A stretch of DNA of 64,000 bases, taken from the NCBI RefSeq assembly GCF_016918015.1, contig NZ_JAERMK010000007.1, forward strand, positions 147,839 through 211,838, in the 5' to 3' direction. The first letter of the stretch is position 1, and each line of letters opens with the position of its first letter. The DNA is from Glycomyces sp. YM15 (GTDB taxonomy: Bacteria > Actinomycetota > Actinomycetes > Mycobacteriales > Micromonosporaceae). Of the stretch, positions 7,519 through 16,143 are shown one piece after another. The translations under genes and the position numbers were made by a program. The notes under the pieces were generated by a model. The model saw nothing but the letters and a program-made list of their open reading frames with translations. It had not been told where the DNA came from and did not search any database.

Positions 7519-9633
7519 TCACCGCTCGATGAGGACCTTCACGTCCCACGGGCCGAGGTGCAGCGCCGTGCCCGCCTCGTGATCGGCGTCGTCGATCGCG
7601 TCGGTCGCCGCCGCGGGCAGCGGGTAGTCGACCTCGTTCCAGGACCAGTTGTGCACGAACCGCACCGTCCGCCCCGCGCCGGTGACACCGCTGGTCACCG
7701 TGAGGCTCGGGTGCTCGGGCCGCCACGCGTTCCCGGGGACGGCCCACTCGAACAGCGACTTCCCGAAGGCCGAGTTGGGGATCGCGCCCACATAGGTGAT
7801 CCGGCCCGCGCCGTGCGGCTGCGTCGTCGCCGCGGCGAACCGGCCGTAATGCGGGTGTACGTACTCGGCGAGCGTCTGTGCACCCTCCACGTTCAGGCCG
7901 TCGGCCCACTTCACCGCCGCCGCACCGGATGCCAGCTCCAGCGGCGAACCCTCCGGGGCCCGAACGGCGATCTCGCCGGTGAGGTTCGCGAACTCCTCGT
8001 ACCAGACCCCGGCCGCCTCGCGGAGCCTGGCGGGCTGCACCTCCCGGCGCGCCCGCGCCTCCTCGTCGGCGTAGCCCGTGCGCGGACCGACCACGAGGTG
8101 CCCGCCGGCCGCCGCATAAGCGGTGAGCCAGTCGAGCATGGCGTCGTCCTCGGCGTACAGCCCCGCGGCCACCAGCACCGGGTACTCCGCCACCGCTTCC
8201 TCCGGCGTGCCCAACTGGCCGGTGTGGATGATCCGAGCCTGGAGTCCCGCGTCGAACGCGCCCCGGTAGAACGGGCCGTGGATGACCTCGAACGAACGGT
8301 GCTCGGGGTTCCCGTCGTCGGCCTGGATCTGCGGCTCGGCCGCCAGCGCCCATTCGCTGCGCTTCGAGTACAGCACCGCCACGTCAGCACCCGGCACCAG
8401 ACCGTCAAGGGCCCCACCGGTCTTGCGCAGTTCTCTGCCGATCCGCGCCAGCTCGCGGTAGGTCCTGCCGGGCCGCCCGCTGTGGGGGAGGACCCCGCCC
8501 CAGTACGTCTCGGCTCCGAAGTGGAGGGTCTGCCACTGCCAGTACTCGATCATGGCCGCGCCGCGCGAGACCAGCGCCCAGGCGGCCTGGCGCCACTGGC
8601 CGTCGTAGGCCGGCTCGTTCCACCACGACATGCCGATGGCCTGCGCGTTGGTCTCGGTGACCAGGTACGGCGCCTGCTTCGAGGAGTACATGCGGTCGGC
8701 CGAGTGGTAGAGCGCCCAGGCGCCCTTGGTGTTCCAGTCGATGGCGTCGCCGCCGCCCTTGGCGGGCATCTCGAGGCCGTCCTGCATCGCGTAGTACGGG
8801 TTCCCCGCGGTCACGTCGAGGCCGTCGGTGAGCGAGGGGTCGTCGATGCCGGGGCGCGAGTAGGAGATGCACGTGGTCACGAACTGGTCCTCGCGCGCGT
8901 ACTCGCGCGCGAGGTCGGCCTGCCAGGCGATGAACTCGGTGGTCAGGTCGGCCTGGAACTTGCGCCACGCGAGCGTGTACTGCGGCTGCGCGTTCCCGTC
9001 GGGGCGCCACAGGTCCGCCCAGGTCGAGAGGCGGTGGGACCAGTAGACCAGGCCCCATTCGCGGTTGAGGGTCTCCACGTCGCCGTACTGGTGCCGCAGG
9101 CGGTCGACGAACTGCTGGAAGACGCCCTCGTTGTGGAAGATCCGGAGGCCGGGCTCGTTGTCGACCTGGAAGCCGATCACGGCCGGGTGGTCGGCGTAGC
9201 GCGCCATGATCTTGCGGATGACCCGCTCGGCGTGGAACTTGAACGCGGCGTGGGTGTAGTCGACCTCCTGGCGCCCGCCCCAGCCGAAGCGCTCGCCGGT
9301 CCGGTGCTCGCCGGCGATCTCGGGGTAGAGGCGCACGAGCCACGGCGGGACGGCGTAGGTGGGGGTGCCGAGGATGACGGCGATGCCGCGCTCGCGGGCG
9401 CCGTCGAGGACCGGCTGGAGCCAGTCGAGTTCGAACCGGCCGTTCTCCGGTTCCCAAGTGCTCCATACGGACTCGCCGACGCGGATCACCGAGAACCCGG
9501 CTTCGACCATGAGGTCGAGATCGGTCTTGAGCCGCGTCCGGGCGGCCTTGGTGTCGAATCCTTCGGCGGTGTCGGGCTGGTATTCGAAGTAGTATGCGGC
9601 CCCGAACAGGATCGGGTTCGGCCAGTTGCTCAT
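7519..9633 (-). CDS. Beta-galactosidase, glycoside hydrolase family 42
   Basis: 704 aa, the standard GH42 length, no signal peptide, so cytosolic. Hydrolyses terminal beta-galactosides from imported oligosaccharides. The acid/base Glu is E160 in VDNEPGLR and the nucleophile Glu is E327 in VTETNAQ; the N-terminal TIM barrel begins GAAYYFEYQP. AAGGAG precedes ATG 9633. No sugar transporter lies beside it, so its substrate supply is encoded elsewhere. The two palindromes at 9647-9674 between promoter region and ribosome site suggest repression by a regulator not adjacent to the gene. Confidence 0.93.
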   Translation of the reverse strand: MSNWPNPILFGAAYYFEYQPDTAEGFDTKAARTRLKTDLDLMVEAGFSVIRVGESVWSTWEPENGRFELDWLQPVLDGARERGIAVILGTPTYAVPPWLVRLYPEIAGEHRTGERFGWGGRQEVDYTHAAFKFHAERVIRKIMARYADHPAVIGFQVDNEPGLRIFHNEGVFQQFVDRLRHQYGDVETLNREWGLVYWSHRLSTWADLWRPDGNAQPQYTLAWRKFQADLTTEFIAWQADLAREYAREDQFVTTCISYSRPGIDDPSLTDGLDVTAGNPYYAMQDGLEMPAKGGGDAIDWNTKGAWALYHSADRMYSSKQAPYLVTETNAQAIGMSWWNEPAYDGQWRQAAWALVSRGAAMIEYWQWQTLHFGAETYWGGVLPHSGRPGRTYRELARIGRELRKTGGALDGLVPGADVAVLYSKRSEWALAAEPQIQADDGNPEHRSFEVIHGPFYRGAFDAGLQARIIHTGQLGTPEEAVAEYPVLVAAGLYAEDDAMLDWLTAYAAAGGHLVVGPRTGYADEEARARREVQPARLREAAGVWYEEFANLTGEIAVRAPEGSPLELASGAAAVKWADGLNVEGAQTLAEYVHPHYGRFAAATTQPHGAGRITYVGAIPNSAFGKSLFEWAVPGNAWRPEHPSLTVTSGVTGAGRTVRFVHNWSWNEVDYPLPAAATDAIDDADHEAGTALHLGPWDVKVLIER

Positions 9634-9646
9634 CTGCGGCTCCTTG

Positions 9647-9674
9647 TGACTACGTAGTCAGGCGTACCGTACGC
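9647..9674. promoter_or_regulatory. Tandem palindromic operators upstream of beta-galactosidase
   Basis: A perfect 14-bp palindrome TGACTACGTAGTCA (9647-9660) is followed one base later by a second dyad, GCGTAC-C-GTACGC (9662-9674). Both sit just upstream of the ribosome site of the leftward beta-galactosidase gene, where a bound repressor would block transcription. The shape suits a GntR or LacI-type dimer; the actual regulator is not identified. Confidence 0.65.
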
Positions 9675-9760
9675 AATCCTGGGAGCGAATGTCAACCCGA
9701 GAACCCGGCATCGGCGTCACGCGGACGCCGCACCTGGTGCGCGCCGCCGAGGCGGCCTCG

Positions 9761-10591
9761 CTACACGCCGCCGAGTGCGCGCAGGGCCTTCTCGGAGGCC
9801 GATCCCGGTTCGGCGGCGAAGAGGTCCAAGCCGTAGCAGGAGGGCCGGTCGGGCAGCGCGATGCGCTCGGCGTGCAGGGTCAGCTCGCCCGCGACCGGAT
9901 GGTGCAGCACATGGGTCCGGGTCCGCGTCTGCGCCACCGGGTGCTCGGCCCACATCCGTGCGAACTCCGCACTCGACTCGAGCATGTCCTCGAGATGCGC
10001 GGCGATCTCGGCACTCCCGCTGAAGCGTCCGAACAGGAAGCGCAGGTGCGCCACGTGGTCGCGCGCGACCTGCTCCCAGCCGGCCCCGTGCAGCTCCCGC
10101 GCGCCCGGCTCGGTGAACAGCAGATGCGAGAGCGTGCGCCGGTCCTCGGGGATCGCGGCGAGATCGCCGAACACCGCGACCGCGAGGTCGTTCCAGCCGA
10201 CGAGCTCGGTCTGCGGCCCCACCAGCAGCGCGGGCGTCAGCGGCAGCGACTCCAGCAGGAACCGCAGGCCCTCGGGCACCGCCTCGGGGTGCTTGAACCC
10301 CGAGCACGGGCGCGGCCGCCGCGCGATCGCATGGAAATAGGCCAGCTCGTCGGCGTCCAACTGCAGCGCCGCCCCGATGGCGTCCAGCACCTCGTCCGAG
10401 ACGGACTCGCCGTTGCCCTGCTCCAGGCGCGTGTAGTGCGCGATGCTCACGCTCGCCAACCGGGCCAGCTCCTCACGCCGCAACCCCGCGACCCGACGCA
10501 CCCGACCGTAGTCGCGCAGCCCGACATCGACAGGGCGCAGTCGTGCCCGCCGAGATTTGAGGAACTCACGCAACTCGGTCCGGTTGTCCAT
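9761..10591 (-). CDS. XRE-family regulator with MmyB-like ligand domain
   Basis: 276 aa. The helix-turn-helix is at about residues 30-80 (GLRREELARLASVSIAHYTRLEQGN), followed by an MmyB-like PAS-type domain with VGPQTELVGWNDLAVAVFGD and the C-terminal TLHAERIALPD...CYGLDLFAAE pattern usual in this large actinobacterial family. It is divergent from the F420-reductase-like gene at 10718, with a 126-bp gap, and so may regulate that oxidoreductase and itself. No clear operator was found in the gap. A natural ligand is unknown; fatty acids have been seen in MmyB-type domains. Confidence 0.88.
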   Translation of the reverse strand: MDNRTELREFLKSRRARLRPVDVGLRDYGRVRRVAGLRREELARLASVSIAHYTRLEQGNGESVSDEVLDAIGAALQLDADELAYFHAIARRPRPCSGFKHPEAVPEGLRFLLESLPLTPALLVGPQTELVGWNDLAVAVFGDLAAIPEDRRTLSHLLFTEPGARELHGAGWEQVARDHVAHLRFLFGRFSGSAEIAAHLEDMLESSAEFARMWAEHPVAQTRTRTHVLHHPVAGELTLHAERIALPDRPSCYGLDLFAAEPGSASEKALRALGGV

Positions 10592-10717
10592 GGGCGCAAC
10601 CGTACCCGCCGAGGGTGATCACGCCGTGAGTACGCAAGCCGGAGTCCTGGCAGGCCCGCCGCGGACCCCTCAGGCTGTTCGACGGAAAGCCTCCATCCGC
10701 ACGAACGGAGTACAGCA

Positions 10718-11464
10718 GTGCAAGGAACCATCGGATTCATCGGCAGCGGCATGATCGGCGCCGCCATAGCGGGCCTGGCCGTCAAAGCCGGATACGCGGT
10801 CGTCCTCAGCAACTCGCGCGGCCCCGAGACCCTCGCCGGACTCGTCGCCGACCTCGGCCCCAACGCCCGCGCGGCCACACCGGCCGAAGCCGCCCGCGAC
10901 GCCGACCTCGTCGTGCTCGCCGTCCCGCTGACGGCCCTCGACCGGCTCCCCGTCGACGCGCTGGCGGGCAAGACCGTGATCGACACGGGGAACTACTACC
11001 CGCAGCGCGACGGGAACCTGCCCGAGCTCGACACCGACGAACTCACCTCCAGCGCACTGCTGCAGCAGCGCCTGCCCCGGTCCCGAGTGGTCAAGGCCTT
11101 CAACAACATCGCGTTCAGCCTCATCCCCGCACTCGCCCGGCCCACGGGCGCGCCCGACCGCAGCGCACTCCCCATCGCGGGCGACGACGCCGCCGCGAAG
11201 CACGAGGCCGCGCGGCTGCTGGACGTCCTCGGCTGGGACACCGTGGACACCGGTTCCCTCGCCGAGAGCTGGCGCAGCGCGCCGGACACGCCGGTGTACG
11301 TGGTGCCCTACCTGGGGGAGACGCCCGCCGAAGGCGTCCCCGACTTCCTCGCCTGGGTCGCGCGGATCCCCGGCACACCCGTTCCCGCGGACGCCGTCGC
11401 GAAGCTCATCGACGCCGCCGTCCGCCTCCCCGCAGCCGAGACGGAACTGCCCAACCGCGCCTGA
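10718..11464 (+). CDS. NADPH-dependent F420 reductase-like oxidoreductase
   Basis: 248 aa. The N-terminal Rossmann motif GFIGSGMIGAAIAG is at residues 5-18, then VVLSNSRGPETLAGL and VVLAVPL, as in the F420_oxidored family. Members transfer hydride between NADPH and F420 or act as small NAD(P)-binding dehydrogenases; which applies here cannot be told from sequence. The GTG start follows GGAGTACAGCA. Monocistronic; divergent from the XRE regulator. Confidence 0.75.
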   Translation: MQGTIGFIGSGMIGAAIAGLAVKAGYAVVLSNSRGPETLAGLVADLGPNARAATPAEAARDADLVVLAVPLTALDRLPVDALAGKTVIDTGNYYPQRDGNLPELDTDELTSSALLQQRLPRSRVVKAFNNIAFSLIPALARPTGAPDRSALPIAGDDAAAKHEAARLLDVLGWDTVDTGSLAESWRSAPDTPVYVVPYLGETPAEGVPDFLAWVARIPGTPVPADAVAKLIDAAVRLPAAETELPNRA

Positions 11465-11491
11465 CACGGCATCCGGTCGGGCACTGCATCG

Positions 11492-12865
11492 TCAGTACTC
11501 GACGCCCAGCGCCCGACCGGACTCCTCGGCGTCGACCGGCGTCTCCACGGGCTCCTCCTCGGCCAGCTCCGCCAACCGGATCGGCGACGCGATCGGCCGC
11601 TTCGCGAAACCGGTCCCGTCCACGCCCACCAGCTCGGCCACGTTCCGGCCGCACACCCGGCCCTGGCACAGGCCCAGTCCCGCACCGCTCACGAGCTTGA
11701 GCGAGCGCACCCCGCCCACGTCCCGCTCGTCCACGGCCCGGAACAGCGCGCGCTTCGTGACCTCCTCGCACCGGCACACGATCGTGTCGTCGCGCAGCCA
11801 GTCATGCCAGCCCGACCGCACCGGGTACGCCGCGTTCAACGCCGCCGCGAACCGACGGCCCGACCGCACCCGCGCCATCGCCCGAACGGGGGGCTCGACC
11901 GCCGCGCCGACGAACTTCGCCGCCGCGGCACCCGCGACCGTGCCCTCGGACGCCGCCAGATCCGCCCCGCCGATGCCCGTCAGCTCCCCGGCCGCGAACA
12001 CCCCCGGAGCCGAAGTCCCCTGCGCCGCATCGACGACCACGAACCCGTCCTCGACCCGGCACCGCGCCGCCAAAGCCAGCTCCAACTGCGGCGTGAACCC
12101 GAACCCGACCGTCACCGCGTCCGCCTCGAGCCGCCGCTCCGAACCCGGCACGGGATTCCACAGGGCATCGAGCCGCGCCACCGTCACCGACTCCACGCAC
12201 TCGCTGCCGTGCGCCTCGATCACCGCGGTCCGCGACCGGTACGGCACCCGGTGCCTGGCCAACGTCCCCGCGTGCCGCACCAGCTCACCGCTCTTCGACC
12301 AGCCCGCGAGCGCCCCGACAGGGTTCACCAACCACCCGGTCACCGCCGCGTTCGCCTCCGCGACCTCCACGACCCGCGCGCCCACGCCGATCAGCGACGC
12401 CGCCACCGGCAGCAGGAACGGGCCCGTCCCGCCGACCACGACCCGGTCGCCCACCGCCACACCCTGGCCCTTCGCGAGCGCCTGCGCCGCACCGGCGGTG
12501 TACACCCCCGGCAGGTCCCAGCCGGGGAACGGCAGCGCGCGGTCGTAAGCGCCCGTGGCGAGCACGAGCGCCCGCGCCTCGACCGCCCGGCCCCGCCGGG
12601 CCGGTCCGTCGGCCGGCCCGACCCGCAGATGCACGCGATGCCCCCCGTCGACCGGCTCGATCGCCCACACGGCCGCGTTCGCCACATGCTCCACATTCGA
12701 GGGCAGCTTGAACCGGTCGCCCGGCGCGAGCGCGTCCTGCCGGAAATACTGGCCGCCGAGCTTCGCGCCCGCGTCGACCAGGACCACCTCGACGCCGTGC
12801 AGCGCGGCCGCACTCGCCGCCGCCATCCCCGCCGGGCCCGCGCCGATCACCACGATGCGCCTCAT
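11492..12865 (-). CDS. Amino-acid dehydrogenase alpha subunit (HcnB/OoxA-type, FAD and BFD-like 2Fe-2S)
   Basis: 457 aa. The N-terminal FAD fold GAGPAGMAAA is at residues 8-17, with a second nucleotide fold in the middle. The C-terminal quarter carries a BFD-like [2Fe-2S] site: CRCEEV and later CQGRVC. This is the architecture of HcnB, opine oxidase subunit A and D-hydroxyproline dehydrogenase alpha subunits. Its ATG overlaps the stop of the gamma-like subunit gene by 4 bases (ATGA), so the three genes 14306 to 11492 are translationally coupled. It passes electrons from the beta subunit to the respiratory chain. The substrate amino acid is unknown. Confidence 0.88.
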   Translation of the reverse strand: MRRIVVIGAGPAGMAAASAAALHGVEVVLVDAGAKLGGQYFRQDALAPGDRFKLPSNVEHVANAAVWAIEPVDGGHRVHLRVGPADGPARRGRAVEARALVLATGAYDRALPFPGWDLPGVYTAGAAQALAKGQGVAVGDRVVVGGTGPFLLPVAASLIGVGARVVEVAEANAAVTGWLVNPVGALAGWSKSGELVRHAGTLARHRVPYRSRTAVIEAHGSECVESVTVARLDALWNPVPGSERRLEADAVTVGFGFTPQLELALAARCRVEDGFVVVDAAQGTSAPGVFAAGELTGIGGADLAASEGTVAGAAAAKFVGAAVEPPVRAMARVRSGRRFAAALNAAYPVRSGWHDWLRDDTIVCRCEEVTKRALFRAVDERDVGGVRSLKLVSGAGLGLCQGRVCGRNVAELVGVDGTGFAKRPIASPIRLAELAEEEPVETPVDAEESGRALGVEY

Positions 12866-13119
12866 GACGGCAGCTCCGCCCCGGCCTGCGTGCGGATCTC
12901 ATCGCCTTCGGCGACCACGCGCTGGCACGCCCGCACATCGGGCACGCCGTTCACGCTCACCAAGCAGTCGAAGCACACCCCGATGCCGCAGAACAGTCCC
13001 CGTGGACGGTCCCCGCCCCGCGTGGTCCGCCACGAGCGGATCCCCTTCGCCAGCAGCACCCCCGCGACGGTCTGGCCCTCCTCGGCCTCGACCTCCACGC
13101 CGTCGAACCGCACTCTCAC
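12862..13119 (-). CDS. Small [2Fe-2S] subunit (HcnA-like)
   Basis: 85 aa, starting with GTG at 13119, which overlaps the upstream stop as GTGA. A longer in-frame reading upstream is antisense-like low-complexity sequence and was not used. Plant-type ferredoxin ligands are clear: RGLFCGIGVCFDC, with a fourth Cys in RACQR. It shuttles electrons between the two FAD subunits of the heterotrimeric dehydrogenase encoded here. Length matches HcnA and the gamma subunits of opine and hydroxyproline dehydrogenases. Confidence 0.88.
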   Translation of the reverse strand: MRVRFDGVEVEAEEGQTVAGVLLAKGIRSWRTTRGGDRPRGLFCGIGVCFDCLVSVNGVPDVRACQRVVAEGDEIRTQAGAELPS

Positions 13120-14306
13120 GTCCGCACCTCCGCCATCACCGCAGGCCTGTCCACCCTGAACCGGGCCGGGTCCACTTCGGGCTCGCGCCCGCACATCAGA
13201 TCCGCCAGCAGCCGCCCCGTCGCCGGAGCCAGCCCGATGCCCGCGCCCTCGTGCCCGGACGCGTGCCACAGCCCCGCGAACCGCGGGTCCTCACCGATCA
13301 CCGGCAGGTGGTCGGGCGTGTACGGCCGGAAACCGCCGTACGTCCGCATGACCGGCACGCCCGCCAGGACCGGGAACAGCTTCACCGCGCTGCGCGCCAA
13401 CCGCCGCAGCACCTCGACCTGCAGCGCCTCGTCGAAACCGACGCGCTGGCGGCTCGAACCGATGAGCACCGTGCCCGTCGCGGTCGACTCGACCACCGCC
13501 GACACCTGCAGATCCACATGCGAACTCGCAACGGCCGCAACGTAATCGGCGGCATAGACCTTTCGGCCCACCACGTGGGGGAGCGGGGCCGTCACCAGGA
13601 CCATGCCCCGGCGCGGCAGCACCTCGATCGGCGCGCCCGCCGCGACGCTGAAATGCCCGGCCCACGGCCCGCACGCGTTCACGACCGCGCCGCACCCGAT
13701 CGTCTCGTCGCCGATGCGCACCCCCGCGACTCTCCCGGAACCGTCGAAGACCAGGCCGCGCGCCTCGGTCCAGCCGCGCACCTCGCCACCCCGGGCGCGC
13801 ACGGCCGCGAGCATCGCCGTGGCGGCGAGCACGGGCTGCAGCTGCGCGTCCCCGGGGTAGTGGACCGCGCCGGCGATGTCCTCGGTCAGGTACGGCTCCA
13901 TCGCGCGGGCCTCGCCGGGCGTCAGATCGACCGCTTCGACGCCGACTGCGCGCTGCGCCTCGGCGAGGATCGAGAGCGGCCCCATGGCGTCCCGGTCGGA
14001 GGCGACCACCAGGCCGCCCTTGGGCTCCCATTCGACCCGCGCGACCTCGTCGCCGAGCTCGGCCCGCAGCGACTCGATCAGCTCGGGCCACCGCCGCCGC
14101 GATGCGACGGCCAAATCCAGTTCCGGCCCGGGGGCCTTGTCCGACAGGAGCACATTGCCCTCGCCCCCGGCCGTGGTCCCTCCGGCGGGGGCGCCGCGGT
14201 CGACCACGAGCACGCGCATGCCGGCGGCGCTGAGCGCCTCGGCACACGCGGCACCGATGATCCCGGCCCCGATCACGACGACGTCAGCGGTCTCGATCCG
14301 ACTCAC
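13116..14306 (-). CDS. Amino-acid dehydrogenase beta subunit (HcnC/DAO family)
   Basis: 396-aa D-amino-acid-oxidase-fold flavoprotein. FAD motif [17 protein letters not shown] lies at about residues 10-26; the substrate-side region [18 protein letters not shown] and the C-terminal [17 protein letters not shown] are typical of HcnC, OoxB and related dehydrogenases. First gene of the operon. HcnABC makes cyanide from glycine, but the same subunit set oxidises opines, sarcosine or D-hydroxyproline. With no racemase or aldolase neighbour, I cannot choose between them. Confidence 0.9.
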   Translation of the reverse strand: MSRIETADVVVIGAGIIGAACAEALSAAGMRVLVVDRGAPAGGTTAGGEGNVLLSDKAPGPELDLAVASRRRWPELIESLRAELGDEVARVEWEPKGGLVVASDRDAMGPLSILAEAQRAVGVEAVDLTPGEARAMEPYLTEDIAGAVHYPGDAQLQPVLAATAMLAAVRARGGEVRGWTEARGLVFDGSGRVAGVRIGDETIGCGAVVNACGPWAGHFSVAAGAPIEVLPRRGMVLVTAPLPHVVGRKVYAADYVAAVASSHVDLQVSAVVESTATGTVLIGSSRQRVGFDEALQVEVLRRLARSAVKLFPVLAGVPVMRTYGGFRPYTPDHLPVIGEDPRFAGLWHASGHEGAGIGLAPATGRLLADLMCGREPEVDPARFRVDRPAVMAEVRT

Positions 14307-14445
14307 CTACCCCTCCGAACTTGCACGATCAGAGAGTATGCCCGCGTTCCACCCCTTCTACACGGTGGTCCGCGGACCGGTCCGCCGCTCCCGCAGCATG
14401 AAACCCGCGCGACCGGGCCCGCTCCCGCCCCTACCCTTGACGTCC

Positions 14446-15081
14446 ATGGAACCGCTGCTCAAAGGCCCCGTTCTCCAAGGCGACCGCGTACGCCTCGAAC
14501 CCCTCGAACACCGCCACGCACCGGACCTCGCAGCCGCCGCCGAGGAGGACCGCGACCCGTACCGGTTCACATGGGTGCCGCGAGCCGGCGAAGTCCACGA
14601 CTACATCGACCAGCAGCTCGAACGCCACGCGCAGGGCAGACTCGCCCCCTACGCCCAGATCGACCTCGCCACCGGCCGCGCGGTCGGCGCGACCGCCTTC
14701 TGGGACCCGCGCTCGCTCCCCGACCGCGGCCTGTACGCGATCGAGGTCGGCTTCACCTGGCTCGCCGCCTCCGCCCAGGGCACCGGCCTCAACACCGAGG
14801 CGAAGCTCCTGCTCTTCCGCCACGCCTTCACCGCGTTCGGCGTCGAACGCGTCGACCTCAAGACCGATGCCCGCAACGCCCGCTCCCGCGCCGCCATCGA
14901 AGCGGTGGGCGCGACCTTCGAAGGCGTCCTGCGCAACTGGTCCCGCTCCTGGGCCCCCGGCGAAGACGGCCGCCTCCGTGACTCCGCCATCTTTTCGATC
15001 ACCCGACCGGAATGGCTCGAAGTCGAAGCGGCCCTTGAGGAACGCCTTGCCCGCATCAGCGAACGCGCCGATCGGACCTGA
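14446..15081 (+). CDS. RimJ/RimL-type GNAT acetyltransferase
   Basis: 211 aa. Begins [18 protein letters not shown], the usual entry of the RimJ/RimL group, with [20 protein letters not shown] as motif A and [20 protein letters not shown] as motif B. Acetylates a protein N-terminus or small amine; the substrate is unknown. ATG 14446 lies eight bases after TACCCT (14432-14437), so translation is probably leaderless or nearly so. A longer upstream reading runs through the antisense of the dehydrogenase gene and was rejected. Confidence 0.88.
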   Translation: MEPLLKGPVLQGDRVRLEPLEHRHAPDLAAAAEEDRDPYRFTWVPRAGEVHDYIDQQLERHAQGRLAPYAQIDLATGRAVGATAFWDPRSLPDRGLYAIEVGFTWLAASAQGTGLNTEAKLLLFRHAFTAFGVERVDLKTDARNARSRAAIEAVGATFEGVLRNWSRSWAPGEDGRLRDSAIFSITRPEWLEVEAALEERLARISERADRT

Positions 15082-15122
15082 ACACCGGGAGACCGCTGTG
15101 GTGAGTCCCGGCGGGAGCCGGG

Positions 15123-15314
15123 TTGGCCGTCCTCTGGTGGACACCGGCCCTGACCGCCACCTCGGTGCAGGCGGACGGCTGGCTCAGCCTCGAACACGTC
15201 ATCGTCGGCGCGCTGGTCGCGGTGGCGACCGCCGCGTTCACGGCGGCCAGGCTGCGGCTCCCGCTGTCCGCGCTCTCCTGCGTGACCGGCACCCGCGTCA
15301 TGAGTGCCGGATGA
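15123..15314 (+). CDS. Possible short membrane protein or relic
   Basis: 63 codons from TTG 15123 with strong third-position G/C, containing one clear hydrophobic segment (EHVIVGALVAVATAAFTAA). No family recognised, no good ribosome site, and the end overlaps the convergent acetyltransferase by 17 bases. It may be a fragment of a larger lost membrane gene. Confidence 0.25.
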   Translation: MAVLWWTPALTATSVQADGWLSLEHVIVGALVAVATAAFTAARLRLPLSALSCVTGTRVMSAG

Positions 15315-15876
15315 ACTCGATCGTCCCGCCGCAGATCGTGCCTCCCGCCTTCTCCAGCAGCGCTCTCGAAGCCGGATTCGCCGCATCGCTCTCGGTGACC
15401 ACCTCGGCGTGACCGCGTTCCCGAAGCACCCGGTACGCTACGCCGAGCAGGGCCGCCGCGACACCACGACCTCGGTACGGCCGCGCTGCACCGACGAAGC
15501 CGAGGCGCGGACCGTCATCCATCATCCAGACCCGCACCATCCCGGCGAAGCGCCCGGCCGCGGGATCCCACGCGACCGGATAGACGGCCGGATCGTACGC
15601 GGACCCGCCATGCTCTTCCGCCCAGAACGCGGCGCTCGAACGCCAGCCGCGCAGCCCCGGAACGTCGCCGCGCATTTCGTCGTCGAAGCGTCGCACCGCA
15701 TCCATGCCGAAGCGTTCAGGCGGACCGATCGTGAACTCGGCCAGCGCCTCGTCGCTCCACTCGGCAGCCGTCGCGACCGGCAGCGTCCAGTCGTGCTCGT
15801 AGCGCTCGCCCACGAAACCGGCGGCCGCGAGCCGCCGGTGCATCCCCTTCTCATCAACGTCCGCCAGCGAGTACAC
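15298..15876 (-). CDS. GNAT acetyltransferase, C-terminal part of a disrupted gene
   Basis: 192 codons. Motif A is GAARPYRGRGVAAALLGVAY, followed by TESDAANPASRALLEKAGG. The first residues (YSLADVDEKGMHRRLAAAG) begin inside a domain, and the missing N-terminal part is found in another frame at 16014-16135, beyond the homopolymer tract. The complete gene was therefore probably 15298-16135 with a start at TTG 16135. GTG 15876 is used here only because it is the first start after the tract. The break is either a frameshift or a base-calling fault. Confidence 0.75.
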   Translation of the reverse strand: MYSLADVDEKGMHRRLAAAGFVGERYEHDWTLPVATAAEWSDEALAEFTIGPPERFGMDAVRRFDDEMRGDVPGLRGWRSSAAFWAEEHGGSAYDPAVYPVAWDPAAGRFAGMVRVWMMDDGPRLGFVGAARPYRGRGVAAALLGVAYRVLRERGHAEVVTESDAANPASRALLEKAGGTICGGTIEFIRHS

Positions 15877-15886
15877 CGGCCGGTCC

Positions 15887-16013
15887 GGGGGGGGGGGCGG
15901 GGGGGCCCCCCCCCCGCGGGCGCCCCCCCCGGGGGGGCGCCACCCCCCCCCCCGCCTGTTCGACCCCGGGCGGGGCCGGGCCGGTCGCGTCGCCCCCCCC
16001 CGCGCCCCCCCCC
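15887..16013. other. Abnormal poly-G/poly-C tract inside an acetyltransferase gene
   Basis: About 127 bases made almost only of G and C runs: 11 G, 7 G, 10 C, then several runs of 7-11. Nothing else in the window looks like it. It lies exactly between two halves of one GNAT protein that are in different frames, and the encoded residues are only Gly, Pro, Ala and Arg. This is best explained as unreliable consensus sequence in a hard-to-read region. Confidence 0.85.
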
Positions 16014-16135
16014 GACTCGATCGGATCGAACCACACGAACCGCTTCCCGTCCGGACGGTCCCACACGTGCGCGGTCCCGACCCGGCCCGACCCGTCGCGG
16101 GCTTCCCATCGGTCCTCGATCCGGACGACTTCCAA
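16014..16135 (-). pseudogene. N-terminal fragment of the disrupted GNAT gene
   Basis: Translating from TTG 16135, with an AGGGA ribosome site just upstream, gives a normal-looking N-terminus (EVVRIEDRWEARDGSGRVG, then HVWDRPDGKRFVWFDPIES). It then runs into the homopolymer tract. It begins 9 bases after the stop of the tet(M)-like gene, suggesting a two-gene operon. Together with 15298-15876 it would make a protein of about 280 residues. Confidence 0.65.
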
Positions 16136-16143
16136 GGCGATCC

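Noticed and set aside
7456-9657. 733-codon rightward open frame opposite the beta-galactosidase
   Set aside because: Antisense artefact of high third-position G/C: no domain, no ribosome site, and the leftward GH42 frame is complete with catalytic residues.
15887-16013. Phase-variable contingency locus
   Set aside because: Real contingency loci carry one homopolymer run; here there are many different G and C runs in a row, which fits unreliable sequence better.
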